Assembly: GCF_022637415.1 (NCBI RefSeq)
Contig: NZ_CP093340.1
Coordinates: forward strand, 1-64,000
From: Luteimonas sp. S4-F44
GTDB taxonomy: Bacteria; Pseudomonadota; Gammaproteobacteria; Xanthomonadales; Xanthomonadaceae
DNA: 64,000 bases
Direction: 5' to 3'
Part shown: in pieces, positions 37,225-45,864 of the stretch
Layout: each line of letters opens with the position of its first letter
Numbering within the stretch: the stretch's first letter is position 1
The notes under the pieces: model-generated
What the model was told of the DNA's origin: nothing
Database searches by the model: none
Seen by the model: only the letters and a program-made list of their open reading frames with translations
Translations under genes and position numbers: made by a program

Positions 37225-37773
37225 ATGCTTCGATCGTTCCGTCCCGCGTTGTCCCTCTTCGCCGCCGCGCTGGTCGTGGGCTGCGCCAGCGCGCCGCGTC
37301 CGGCGCCGGCGCCGGACGCCGCAGCCTTGCCGCCATCGGCCGGCACCGGCACCGCGAACGCCGCGGTCGCCAATCTCGCGTCGGCATCGGGCACCTTGGT
37401 CAGTGGCCGGGTGATGCTCAGCCCCGCGCAAGGCGGCGTGCGCGTGCGCGGCGAGATCGGCGGCCTGGTTCGCAACGGCACCCACAACCTGCGCCTGCAC
37501 GCCCGCGGCGACTGCAGCGCGATCGATGCCGCCAGCGCCGGGCCCGAGTACGACGCCCAGCGCGGCGCGCCGTCGCAGCTGCCCGACTCGGGCGAGCGCG
37601 GGCGCATCCTCGCCGATCCGCGCGGTGTCGCGGTGGTCGACCTGCTGCTGCCCGGCGCCGTGCTGGGCGGCGGTGCGCCCAACGATGTCGTCGGGCGCGC
37701 GTTGCTGGTGCTCGGCGCGACCCCCGGCGCGATCAGCGCACGGGTCGCCTGCGGCGTCGTCCGGATCGAATGA
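37225..37773 (+). CDS. degenerate Cu/Zn-superoxide-dismutase-like lipoprotein
   Basis: This 182-residue lipoprotein (VVGC at about residue 20) aligns with the SodC just downstream, but only one of the six metal-binding histidines is kept. THNLRLHARGDC retains His92 (SodC His104); SodC His102 becomes Arg90 and His120 becomes Glu108, and the later ligands are absent. The disulfide-type cysteines (RGDC, VACGVV) persist. It is probably an inactive structural paralogue that may bind a surface or partner. The start MLRSFRPALSL at 37225 gives a standard signal. It is 61 bp before sodC. Confidence 0.82.
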   Translation: MLRSFRPALSLFAAALVVGCASAPRPAPAPDAAALPPSAGTGTANAAVANLASASGTLVSGRVMLSPAQGGVRVRGEIGGLVRNGTHNLRLHARGDCSAIDAASAGPEYDAQRGAPSQLPDSGERGRILADPRGVAVVDLLLPGAVLGGGAPNDVVGRALLVLGATPGAISARVACGVVRIE

Positions 37774-37834
37774 TCCGCCTGCGTTCATCCCGTTTTCGGC
37801 GCACTGCGCCATTCGACCCCGAAGGAGTGTTCCC

Positions 37835-38449
37835 ATGTCCCAGACCCGTCTCCTCATGCCGGCCGTCGCGGTGCTCGCGCTGGCGTTGTCCGCTTGCGGC
37901 AACAGCACCACGAGCGCTAACACCGATGCCGCCGCCGAGGCCGATCGCGCCGCCGCGCCCGCGTCAGGGCAGGCATCGGCTCCTGCGGCCGAGGCCGCAG
38001 CCGCCAGCGCCAGTGTCGAGCTCGCCCCGACCCAGGGCCACGAGACCGCCGGCACCCTGCGCTTTGCCACGGTCGATGGCCGCATCCAGGTCACCGGCAC
38101 GGTCACCGGCCTGCCGCCGGGCGGCACGCACGGCTTTCATGTGCATGAGAAAGGTGACTGCAGCGCGCCAGACGGCACCAGCGCCGGTGGCCACTTCAAT
38201 CCGGCCAGCAGCGATCATGGCCGTGTCGGCCACGGCGCGCACCACGTCGGCGACAGCGACAACATCGTCGCCGGCACCGACGGCACCGCGTCGGTCGACA
38301 CCTGGCTGGAAGGCGCGACGCTCGGCGATGGCGCCCCCACCGACATCGTCGGCAAGGCGGTCATCGTCCATGCCAACGCCGACGACTACGTCACCCAGCC
38401 GACCGGCAACGCCGGCGATCGGCTGGCCTGCGGTGTGATCCGGTCCTGA
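37835..38449 (+). CDS. sodC: Cu/Zn superoxide dismutase, lipoprotein form
   Basis: This 204-residue periplasmic superoxide dismutase has the lipoprotein signal ending ALSAC. All metal ligands are visible: HGFHVHEKGDC (His102, His104), GGHFNP (His120), His128, His137 and Asp140 in HHVGD, and VHANADD near the end. It converts superoxide to peroxide and oxygen outside the cytoplasm. A Gly/Ala linker of about 40 residues separates the lipid anchor from the enzyme. It lies 61 bp after its degenerate paralogue, suggesting duplication; they are likely co-transcribed. Confidence 0.93.
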   Translation: MSQTRLLMPAVAVLALALSACGNSTTSANTDAAAEADRAAAPASGQASAPAAEAAAASASVELAPTQGHETAGTLRFATVDGRIQVTGTVTGLPPGGTHGFHVHEKGDCSAPDGTSAGGHFNPASSDHGRVGHGAHHVGDSDNIVAGTDGTASVDTWLEGATLGDGAPTDIVGKAVIVHANADDYVTQPTGNAGDRLACGVIRS

Positions 38450-38465
38450 CGGACTGCGGGCTCTA

Positions 38466-38492
38466 CCCGCGGGGACATCGCGTCCTCGCGGG
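38466..38492 (+). terminator. hairpin downstream of sodC
   Basis: An 11-bp stem with one G-U pair and an ATCGC loop sits 16 bp after the sodC stop. A second shorter stem, CGATGCC-TGC-GGCATCG, lies at 38532-38548. No T-run follows, so termination would rely on the hairpin alone or on Rho. Confidence 0.45.
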
Positions 38493-38655
38493 CGGGCATC
38501 GTAGGGGCGTGGTGAAAGTCCCGCCCCCGCCCGATGCCTGCGGCATCGACCGTCCCCGTGAGCGCGAGAGGGGGTCAGGTCGGCCGCGAAACGGTCGCAC
38601 CCGACGACCTCCCGCGCGGCGGAGGTGGCATGCAGCGTTTCAGGGCTGACGGGGC

Positions 38656-39555
38656 TTAGGCCAGCGCGGTGCGTGGGTCCTGGCCGGGTGTGACGTGCAC
38701 GAACTCGACCGGCACGCCGTGCGCTTGCAGCACGGCCGCGAACTGACGCTGACGGGCTTCGTGCATCGCCAGGCCATGGGCGAGACGGCCTTCGTCCTGC
38801 TCGCCAGGCGCGCAGCGTCGCCGCCAGTCGTCGGGGCCCAGCAGCGCCATGCGCACCTCGCCCTGCGCATGTCGCAGCAGCGGTTCGGGCGGGGCGTCGA
38901 GCCAGATTTCGTCGGCCGGCGCCAGCAACGCGGTCTCGAGCACGTCCCACAGCGGCGCCAGCCCCTGGTTGCGGTACTGCAGCGCGGTCATCGCCAACAG
39001 GTCGTGCAGCGTCAGGTAGCGGGCGTGTTCGATCCGCGCCCCGAACGCATCCTGCGCCTGCAACGCGGTGTCGGCCTGGACCATGCCCAGGTCGAGCAGC
39101 ATCGATTCCATATGCGCCGAGACCGCCTCGGTCGCGGCGGCTTCGCCGACGAACAGGTACGGCAGCACGCGCAGACGACCGCCGGCCAGTGCCCGGTCGG
39201 CGCGGAACGGCAGCGGCGTCTCGCCCTTGTCATCGGCACCGAAGGCGATGATCCGTGGCCCCTGCCCGGCTTGCGGCGCGCGCGCGCGCAGCTCCTCCAG
39301 CCGACGGTGCATCGGCCAGCCGGGGCGCAGCAGTTCGGCCGGATCGAAATGCGCCGCGGCAAAGACCAGGTCGAGGTCGCGCACGCCGGGCACCAACACG
39401 CCCAGGTCGCGCCCCAGCCTTGTGGCCAGTGCGCCGGCTGCCTGCTGGCCTACGGCGTCGCGGGTCGGCACCGAGTCGTCGCTCAGTTCCAGGGCCAGGA
39501 CACCGCGCACGAGCGGCGCGGCATCGTGTCGGGAAATGTCGGGATCTGCGGTCAT
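38656..39555 (-). CDS. conserved-looking cytoplasmic protein of unknown function
   Basis: This 299-residue protein has no signal or membrane segment. It contains RGVLALELSDDSVPTRDAV, HARYLTLHDLLAMTALQYRNQGLAPLWDVLETALL and a WLDAPPEPLLRHAQGEVRMAL stretch. No family was recognised. The protein is composed like a real gene and faces a thiolase 92 bp away. The ATG at 39555 (MTADPDISRHD) is preferred to one at 39582. Confidence 0.7.
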   Translation of the reverse strand: MTADPDISRHDAAPLVRGVLALELSDDSVPTRDAVGQQAAGALATRLGRDLGVLVPGVRDLDLVFAAAHFDPAELLRPGWPMHRRLEELRARAPQAGQGPRIIAFGADDKGETPLPFRADRALAGGRLRVLPYLFVGEAAATEAVSAHMESMLLDLGMVQADTALQAQDAFGARIEHARYLTLHDLLAMTALQYRNQGLAPLWDVLETALLAPADEIWLDAPPEPLLRHAQGEVRMALLGPDDWRRRCAPGEQDEGRLAHGLAMHEARQRQFAAVLQAHGVPVEFVHVTPGQDPRTALA

Positions 39556-39647
39556 TGGCCGTCCACACAGGCAGGGATACACTCGTTCACATTATGCCCG
39601 TCCCGTGTCGTGGACAGTCTCACGCAAGCCCCTGCGAGGAAAATCCG

Positions 39648-40925
39648 ATGCTGCTAGGTCGTCCCGTCGCCGTCCTCGGTGGCGTCCGCATCCCGTTCTG
39701 TCGCCAGAACACCGCGTACGCCGACGTCGGCAACCTGGGCATGTCGGTGCGCACGCTCGGCGCCCTGGTCGAGAAGTTCGGTCTGCATGGTCAGCAACTG
39801 GGCGAGGTGGCGATGGGGGCGGTGATCAAGCATTCGAGCGACTGGAACCTCGGGCGCGAGGCGGCGCTGTCGTCGGGGCTGTCGGCGCTGACGCCGGGCA
39901 TCACGATGCAGCGCGCCTGCGGCACGTCGCTCGACACCATCGTCGCGATTGGCAACAAGATTGCGACCGGCCAGATCGAATCGGGCATCGGCGGCGGCTC
40001 GGACACCACGTCCGACGTGCCGATCGTCTACGGCCGCGCCTTGCGCCACCGGCTACTGGCGGCCAATGCGGCCAAGTCCACCAAGGACCGGATCGCGGCG
40101 TTCCGCGGGTTTCGTCCGCGCGAGCTCAAGCCCGATTTTCCGGGCGTGGCCGAGCCGCGCACCGGCAAGTCGATGGGCGAGCATTGCGAGGACATGGCCA
40201 AGGAGTGGAACATCTCGCGCGATTCGCAGGACGAGCTCGCGGTCGCCTCGCACCACAAACTCGCCGCGGCCTACGAGCGCGGGTTCTTCGACGATCTGGT
40301 GGTGAGCTTCCGCGGCGTCGCGCGCGACAACATCCTCAGGCCCGACACCTCGATCGAGAAGCTCGCCACGCTCAAGCCCGCGTTCGACAAGGTCTCGGGC
40401 CGAGGCACGCTGACGGCCGCCAACTCGACGCCGCTCACCGACGGCGCGGCCGCGTGCCTGCTGGCCAGCGACGACTGGGCGGCCGCGCACGGGCACGAGG
40501 TGTTGTGCCACATCCGCGACGCGCACGTGGCCGCGGTCGACTTCGTGCACGGCGAGGGTTTGCTGATGGCGCCGACGGTTGCGGTCGCGCAGATGCTCGC
40601 GCGCAACGGCCTGACGCTGCAGGACTTCGATCTCTACGAGATCCACGAAGCGTTCGCCGCGCAGGTGCTGTGCACGCTGCGCGCGTGGGAGAGCGCGGAC
40701 TACTGCCGCACGCGGCTGGGCCTGGAGGCGCCGCTGGGACGCATCGAGCCGCAGAAGATCAATCCGCTGGGCTCGTCGCTGGCGACCGGCCATCCGTTCG
40801 CGGCGACCGGCGCGCGCATTGTCGCCACCACCGCCAAGCAGCTCGTCGAGCGTGGGGGCGGTCGGGCGTTGATCTCGATCTGCACCGCCGGCGGTATGGG
40901 CGTGGTCGCGATCCTCGAACGTTGA
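39648..40925 (+). CDS. acetyl-CoA C-acyltransferase (thiolase, FadI-like)
   Basis: This 425-residue thiolase has the acyl-enzyme cysteine in MQRACGTSLD, the catalytic histidine in EIHEAFAAQV and the GHPFAATGAR signature. The second cysteine is in SICTAGGMG. The length and the long insertion around residues 140-210 resemble FadI, the trifunctional-complex thiolase, more than the biosynthetic PhaA. It cleaves 3-ketoacyl-CoA in fatty-acid oxidation. GAGGA precedes the ATG at 39648. A FadJ partner is not adjacent. Confidence 0.9.
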   Translation: MLLGRPVAVLGGVRIPFCRQNTAYADVGNLGMSVRTLGALVEKFGLHGQQLGEVAMGAVIKHSSDWNLGREAALSSGLSALTPGITMQRACGTSLDTIVAIGNKIATGQIESGIGGGSDTTSDVPIVYGRALRHRLLAANAAKSTKDRIAAFRGFRPRELKPDFPGVAEPRTGKSMGEHCEDMAKEWNISRDSQDELAVASHHKLAAAYERGFFDDLVVSFRGVARDNILRPDTSIEKLATLKPAFDKVSGRGTLTAANSTPLTDGAAACLLASDDWAAAHGHEVLCHIRDAHVAAVDFVHGEGLLMAPTVAVAQMLARNGLTLQDFDLYEIHEAFAAQVLCTLRAWESADYCRTRLGLEAPLGRIEPQKINPLGSSLATGHPFAATGARIVATTAKQLVERGGGRALISICTAGGMGVVAILER

Positions 40926-40951
40926 CCGCACGTCCATCCAAGGCCGTCTCC

Positions 40952-41515
40952 ATGTCTGTTCTCCCGTCCACCGCGCGCCGGCTCGGGCCGCTCGCCGCGG
41001 CCCTGCTCGTCGCGCTGGCCGCTTGTGGTGAGGCCCCCGCGCCGTCGCGTGGGCCTGCGGTGCTCTCTGCGCCACCCCCACCCGAAGCGCTGCCGGATTG
41101 CGATGCGATCGCCACCGCGCTGGGCGAGTTGATCGCCGGCCTGGCGGTGGTCGACCCCGCCGGGACCCGGCAGGACACCGCGGATGCCTTCAGCCTGAGC
41201 TGCGCCTGGCGTGGGGCGGACGATGGCGCCGCGTTAGGTGCGATCGTGATTGTCGACCAGCAGCCGCTGACCGAGGCCGACATGCGTCGGGCCGGCTTGT
41301 ACGTGGACGATCCGCGGGTCGCCGCGCTCGGCGGCTTCATCGCCTATCCCGAAGGGCGCCTGGACGGCGCCGAGATCCTGGGGCCGGTCGGGCCGCAGGT
41401 GATCGTCGGTCCGGTCACGGTGACCCTGGCCGCGAACGCGCGTGGCGCGGTCGCCGATGTGACGCTGGCGCAGGCCGTCGATGGCGCCGTGGCGATCCAT
41501 CGCCTGATGCGCTGA
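40952..41515 (+). CDS. hypothetical lipoprotein
   Basis: This 187-residue exported protein has a lipoprotein signal ending VALAAC. A short Pro/Ala linker leads to a compact domain with two cysteines (PDCDAIATALGELI, LSCAWRGADDG) that could pair. No family was recognised. It follows the thiolase by 26 bp and may share its transcript. A hairpin after the stop separates it from hemY. Confidence 0.75.
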   Translation: MSVLPSTARRLGPLAAALLVALAACGEAPAPSRGPAVLSAPPPPEALPDCDAIATALGELIAGLAVVDPAGTRQDTADAFSLSCAWRGADDGAALGAIVIVDQQPLTEADMRRAGLYVDDPRVAALGGFIAYPEGRLDGAEILGPVGPQVIVGPVTVTLAANARGAVADVTLAQAVDGAVAIHRLMR

Positions 41516-41537
41516 CCGGCGGCAGGCGCCGACGGTC

Positions 41538-41568
41538 CCGCGGTCGCCGCCTGCTTGGGCGACCGCGG
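41538..41568. terminator. hairpin between convergent lipoprotein and hemY
   Basis: An 11-bp perfect stem (41538-41548 and 41558-41568) with a 9-base loop lies between two convergent genes. It is well placed to stop both transcripts; no T-tract is seen. Confidence 0.5.
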
Positions 41569-41576
41569 CATCCGGG

Positions 41577-42848
41577 TCAGGGCCGCGGGGTGAGGTCGTC
41601 GGGATCGCGCAGGTGCGGCAGGCCGTGATCGTCCCGCCGTTCGGTGGCCGCCATCATCGGTGCCGATGCGTCCACGGGCAGGGCCACGATCGGTTCGTTG
41701 CGTGCCACGCGCAGTGCGTTGGCGTAGCACAGACGCGCAGTGCGCTCGTCGCCTTCGGCCGCGTAGCCGTCGCCCAGCTGGACCCAGGCTTCGCTGCCGG
41801 CGCCCTGCTCTGCCGCGCGCTGCAGCAGCGTGCGGCCGCGACCCCAGTCGCGGCGCGCATGATGCAGCCGCGCCAGGCCCAGCATCGCCGCCGGGCTGGC
41901 CGGATGCGCCTGCAGCCAGCGCTCCAGGCGCGTGCGCCGATGCTCGGGGTCGCCGACATCGAGCATCGCGTAACGGGAGGCCAGTTGTTCGTCCCACCGG
42001 GTATCGAGCGCGGTTTCCAGGCTGCGCAGCGCGGCGTCGTGCCAGCCCAGCGCGAACGCGCGGTCGACATAGGCAAGCACCACCGGGGTCTCGGTGCGCA
42101 ACCCCTTGGGCAACGCTTCCCAGCGCTCGGCGAGCACGTTGGCGTCGGCCGCTTCGTGCAGCGACGCCGCGGCCCAGCGGACCTCGCGGGCGGCGAGCTC
42201 GACTTCAGGCAGTGCCTGCTGGCGCCGCAGTGCGCCGAGCAGCCCATAGGCTTCGGCCGCGTGCCCGGTCTGGGCCCAGGCGTCGGCGCGCAAGGCCAGA
42301 CCGCGCGGCGGCAGCGGCTGCGCGCCCGGGGCATCGAGTGCGGTCAGCGCATCGATCGGACGATCTTCGAGCATGGCGATCTGCGCCAGGGCGATGGCGC
42401 GCGTGGCCGGATGCCGGTCGCCCAGGCCGTCCAGATGCGCACGCGCCGCGGCCGCGTCACCGCGCGCGAACGCCGCCTGCGCGGCCGCCAGGCGCGCGGC
42501 AGGCTCGTAGTGCGGATTCTCGTTGGCCGACTGCGTGAGCAACTTCTCGGCGCGCGCGTAGTGGCCCTGGTGCAAGGCGTCGAGCCCCTCGCCCAGGCGG
42601 CTCTGGGCGCGCGATTCGCGATAGCGTCCCCAACTGCGGAACGGCAAGGCGATCAGGCTCATCACGAGCCAGAGCAGCACCAACGCACCCAGCGCCATCG
42701 CGATCGCGTTGACCAGCGTGGTACTGCGGTCGAGGCCGCCGTAACGGACGATGACCAGGCCAGGGTCGCTGGACAACAACAGCTGCGCGGCCAGCGCGCC
42801 CACCAGGGCAATGACGATCCAGATCAGCAACGCACGAAGCAGAGACAT
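41577..42848 (-). CDS. hemY: heme biosynthesis protein HemY (TPR membrane protein)
   Basis: This 423-residue protein has two N-terminal membrane helices (LLIWIVIALVGALAAQLLL and IAMALGALVLLWLVMSLIALPF), the HemY_N layout. TPR-like helical repeats follow (LGEGLDALHQGHYARAEKLLTQSANENPHYEPA). The proteobacterial HemY accompanies hemD/hemX and is linked to heme/porphyrin synthesis by genetic context; its exact step is unsettled. The start is MSLLRALLIW at 42848. hemD is 85 bp upstream. hemC and hemX are not here. Confidence 0.9.
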   Translation of the reverse strand: MSLLRALLIWIVIALVGALAAQLLLSSDPGLVIVRYGGLDRSTTLVNAIAMALGALVLLWLVMSLIALPFRSWGRYRESRAQSRLGEGLDALHQGHYARAEKLLTQSANENPHYEPAARLAAAQAAFARGDAAAARAHLDGLGDRHPATRAIALAQIAMLEDRPIDALTALDAPGAQPLPPRGLALRADAWAQTGHAAEAYGLLGALRRQQALPEVELAAREVRWAAASLHEAADANVLAERWEALPKGLRTETPVVLAYVDRAFALGWHDAALRSLETALDTRWDEQLASRYAMLDVGDPEHRRTRLERWLQAHPASPAAMLGLARLHHARRDWGRGRTLLQRAAEQGAGSEAWVQLGDGYAAEGDERTARLCYANALRVARNEPIVALPVDASAPMMAATERRDDHGLPHLRDPDDLTPRP

Positions 42849-42933
42849 GGGGAGGCTTCCGTAAAGGCGATGCGAAGACAGACTACGGTGCCTGACAGCA
42901 TCGTGATGGCCCCGTGGTGGGCCTGAGTGCCAT

Positions 42934-43722
42934 TCAGGATACGTGCGCAACCGCCTGCGAGGCCGGCACTGCGGCCGCCAGAAGTGACTCTGGCCGGGCA
43001 TCGACGGCGACCCGGACGTCCGCAAATCCCAGCGTGCGCGCCAGCACGGCCAGCCGGTCGCTGGCGGCGAGCGCCTGCGCGCGCTGTAGGCGCGTTCGCA
43101 CCGGGTCGGGCAACTGCGCCAGCAGCGCGGTCAGCGCCTCGCCGCTGCTGATCGGCAACAGCCAGGGCTCGGGCAAGGCCTGCAGCGCCGCCAGCCGCCG
43201 GGCGGACGGCCGGACCGGCACGCGTGCGTAGACATCGGCGCGCCGCAGGTGGGCGCCCGCGGCCTCGAGCGCGGCCGCGATCATGCCGCGTCCGCCGGGT
43301 GCGGTGACCAGGCCGACGCGGCGTCCGGCCAGAGCGTGCAGCGGCAGCAGCGCCAGCAGACCCTCGCTGTCCATGCGCGTCGGCGCGCGCACCGGCGCCA
43401 CGCCACGTGCCGCCAGCGCTGCGGCTGTGCCGGCGCCGACCGCAAACCAGTCCTGGCCTTCGCGGCGCACCAAGGGCTGCAAGGCCGCGGCCGCGGCCAC
43501 CGCCGGCGGACTGGAGAAGATCACGATCTCGGCGTCGAGTGCGGCCTGCAGCGCGGCGCGGACGGCGTCGCTGTCGCGCTGGACGATACGCCACGGCGAC
43601 AGCGCGAATGTGCGTGCGCCCAAACGCGCGGCGGCGCGCCGCAATGCGACGTGGGCCCCGACCGGGCGCAGCGAGATGACGTAGTATCCCGCCAGAAGCG
43701 AGGAAGCCGGCGCGACATGCAT
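42934..43722 (-). CDS. hemD: uroporphyrinogen-III synthase
   Basis: This 262-residue protein has the HemD two-lobe fold: an early SLRPVGAHVALRRAAARLGARTFALSPWRIV, IVIFSSPPAVAAA, and FAVGAGTAAALAARGV. The second lobe is around TAPGGRGMIAAALEAAGAHLRRADVYAR. It closes the tetrapyrrole ring for heme and related cofactors in the cytoplasm. Sequence conservation in this family is low, but the context with hemY downstream supports it. Confidence 0.9.
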   Translation of the reverse strand: MHVAPASSLLAGYYVISLRPVGAHVALRRAAARLGARTFALSPWRIVQRDSDAVRAALQAALDAEIVIFSSPPAVAAAAALQPLVRREGQDWFAVGAGTAAALAARGVAPVRAPTRMDSEGLLALLPLHALAGRRVGLVTAPGGRGMIAAALEAAGAHLRRADVYARVPVRPSARRLAALQALPEPWLLPISSGEALTALLAQLPDPVRTRLQRAQALAASDRLAVLARTLGFADVRVAVDARPESLLAAAVPASQAVAHVS

Positions 43723-43790
43723 GCGCGAAGCTTGGTGGCTGCCGGGGAACGGCGCAAGCCGGACGACTCTTCCCCCCGACAGGACACTCG

Positions 43791-44258
43791 ATGCAACACG
43801 AAGACCCGCTGCGCAGGCTCGCGGCGCACTACGCTTCCATGCCGCCCGTCGCCGCGATGCGGATCGACATCGCCGGCTTCGACGGCGAGCGCCTGCGCTT
43901 GCGCGCGCCGCTTGCCGAGCACGTCAACGACAAGGGCTCCGCGTTCGGCGGCAGCCTGGTGTCGCTGATGACGCTCGCCGGCTGGGGACTGACCACGCTG
44001 CGCACCGAAGCGGCCGGCCTCGATGCCGATGTTTACGTCGCCGATTCTCAGATCCGCTACCGCGCACCGCTGTGCGACGACCTGCAGGCCGAGGCCGTGC
44101 TGTCGGACGGCGACTGGGACACCTTTGTACGGACCCTGCGCACCCGGGGGCGCGCACGCGTGCAACTAGCCGCGCAGGTGGTGCTGCCCGACGGCGCGGT
44201 CGCGACCGGCATGCAGGCCCGTTACGCCGCGATTCTGCGGCCCAGCGCCGAGCGCTGA
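43791..44258 (+). CDS. YiiD C-terminal domain thioesterase
   Basis: This 155-residue hot-dog-fold protein has EHVNDKGSAFGGSLVSLMTLAGWGLTTL. That is the pattern of the YiiD/PF09500 putative thioesterase family. Members are cytoplasmic and may hydrolyse acyl-CoA or acyl-ACP; the substrate is unknown. It is divergent from hemD with 68 bp between them. Confidence 0.82.
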   Translation: MQHEDPLRRLAAHYASMPPVAAMRIDIAGFDGERLRLRAPLAEHVNDKGSAFGGSLVSLMTLAGWGLTTLRTEAAGLDADVYVADSQIRYRAPLCDDLQAEAVLSDGDWDTFVRTLRTRGRARVQLAAQVVLPDGAVATGMQARYAAILRPSAER

Positions 44259-44364
44259 GCCTCCCGGGCTGAACGCCGTGCGCAGCGCGACGGGGGGCCT
44301 TGCGCAGGCCGCCGGCGCGGTCGAGAATCCGCGCCCCGCCTGCCTCCTTCCACCCGGTCGCGCC

Positions 44365-44793
44365 ATGCCGCATCCGTGTCTGTCCTGTGGTGCGTGCTGC
44401 GCGCATTTCCGCATTGGTTTCCACTGGAGCGAGGCTGATCCCGAGCTCGGTGGGCGGGTGCCGCCAGCGCTGACCGAACCGCTGCGCACGCACGAGCGCG
44501 CGATGCGCGGCACGTCCTGCGCGCAGCCGCGCTGCATCGCGCTCGATGCCGACATCGGACGCTACTCACGCTGCACGATCCACCCAGTGCGCCCGTCGGT
44601 CTGCGCGGCGGTGCCGGCCTCGCTCGAGTTCGGCGAGCGCAGTGGCCAATGCGACCGGGCCCGGCTGGCACACGGCCTGCCGCTGCTGTCGGCCGCCGAT
44701 TGGCGCTGGCGTGACGCATCGGCCAACGACGACGAACCCGACGACAACGGTCACAGCCCGACCACGCCGACGGTTCCGCCCATTGCCGCTTGA
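44365..44793 (+). CDS. YkgJ-family cysteine cluster protein
   Basis: This 142-residue protein starts with the cysteine cluster CLSCGACC and continues with further cysteines (SCAQPRC, CTIHPVRPSVCAAVP). It is the YkgJ/CxxCxxCC family thought to bind zinc or iron. The start is MPHPCLSCGACC at 44365, because the upstream extension is unlike the family. It converges on oleB with 22 bp between the stops. Confidence 0.88.
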   Translation: MPHPCLSCGACCAHFRIGFHWSEADPELGGRVPPALTEPLRTHERAMRGTSCAQPRCIALDADIGRYSRCTIHPVRPSVCAAVPASLEFGERSGQCDRARLAHGLPLLSAADWRWRDASANDDEPDDNGHSPTTPTVPPIAA

Positions 44794-44815
44794 ACGGAAC
44801 CCGCGCCCGCGCGGA

Positions 44816-45727
44816 TTAGGTCGGCAACGGATGACGCTCGAGGAAGGCACGGATCCGCGGCACCAGCACCGCGTGTCGGTCCTCCAGTACGTAGTGGCCG
44901 GCGTCGTCGAAGGCCTCGACCTCGGCCTGCGGCAGCGCCTGGCGGAAGCCGTCGAGGAAATGGCGGTCGAAGACGAAGTCGCGCAGGCCCCAGCCGATGA
45001 ACGCCGGGCGATCGGCATAGCCGGGCAGGGCCCGGCCCGCGGCATCGAGCAGCGGCCAGGCGCGGTCGCCCGGCGCCAGCGGGATGTCCTGCATGAAGCG
45101 CACCGTGGAGATCCGGTTGCGCCAGCTGTCGTACGGGGCGACATAGGCGCGGCGCACGTCGGCGGGCATGCGGCGCTCGACGCCCAGCCAGGAGGCCCCG
45201 GCCGAGAACGCGTTGAAGCCACGGATGATCCATTCGCCGACGGTGTAGTCGCGGCCCAGCGCGATCTGCCAAGGCATCGCCTTGGCGGCCGGCATCGGGA
45301 ACGCGGCAGTGTTGGTGATCACCAGCCGCTGCACCTGCGCCTGGTGCGCAAGCGCCCAGCCAAAGCCGATCATGCCGCCCCAGTCGTGCACGGCGAGCGT
45401 CAGCGGGCCGTCGATGCCCAGGTGCGCGAGCAGCGTGCCGACGTCCTCGACGCGCGAGGCCAGCGTGTAGTCGTAGCGAGGCGAGGCGCGCGGACCGTCG
45501 TCGGGCTTGTCCGACAGGCCCATGCCGACATGGTCGGGCACGATGCAGCGATAGCGATCGCGCAGTCCGCGCACCAGATGTCGCCAGTAATAGCTCCACG
45601 ACGGATTGCCGTGGAGCATCAGCACGACCTCGCCGTCGCGCGGGCCCTCGTCGAGGTAATGCAGGCCGATGCCGGGCCGCACCTCCAGACGATGGCTGAC
45701 GAAGTCGTAATCCGGAAATTTTTGCAC
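44816..45727 (-). CDS. oleB: OleB, alpha/beta-hydrolase of the olefin pathway
   Basis: This 303-residue protein belongs to the haloalkane-dehalogenase-like hydrolases used as OleB beta-lactone decarboxylase. The nucleophile Asp115 is in HDWGGMIGFGWAL and the catalytic His278 in DAGHYVLEDRHA. It strongly recalls the Xanthomonas OleB sequence (SWSYYW, GLSDKPDD, WLGVERRMPADVRRAY). It would decarboxylate the beta-lactone made by OleC to a cis-olefin. The start is the GTG at 45727, because no ATG in this frame fits and alignment puts the N-terminus there. The divergent gene is a heme oxygenase. Confidence 0.9.
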   Translation of the reverse strand: MQKFPDYDFVSHRLEVRPGIGLHYLDEGPRDGEVVLMLHGNPSWSYYWRHLVRGLRDRYRCIVPDHVGMGLSDKPDDGPRASPRYDYTLASRVEDVGTLLAHLGIDGPLTLAVHDWGGMIGFGWALAHQAQVQRLVITNTAAFPMPAAKAMPWQIALGRDYTVGEWIIRGFNAFSAGASWLGVERRMPADVRRAYVAPYDSWRNRISTVRFMQDIPLAPGDRAWPLLDAAGRALPGYADRPAFIGWGLRDFVFDRHFLDGFRQALPQAEVEAFDDAGHYVLEDRHAVLVPRIRAFLERHPLPT

Positions 45728-45864
45728 GGTGTCGTGAATCCAACGCGGGCACAGAGGCGCGCCATTGTAGGGGCCAGGGTCACAAATGCCCGGCGCGGCG
45801 GTGATCTGCGTGCAATGTCGGATTCCAACAGATGGCGACCATGCGGGTCGGTATGCTTTTTTCG
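45728..45864. promoter_or_regulatory. shared spacer between oleB and the heme oxygenase gene
   Basis: A 137-bp divergent spacer between oleB (-) and the bphO-like gene (+), if its start is 45865. The two operons may share control sequences here. I see no clear palindrome. Start uncertainty on both sides makes the true spacer 104-137 bp. Confidence 0.35.
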
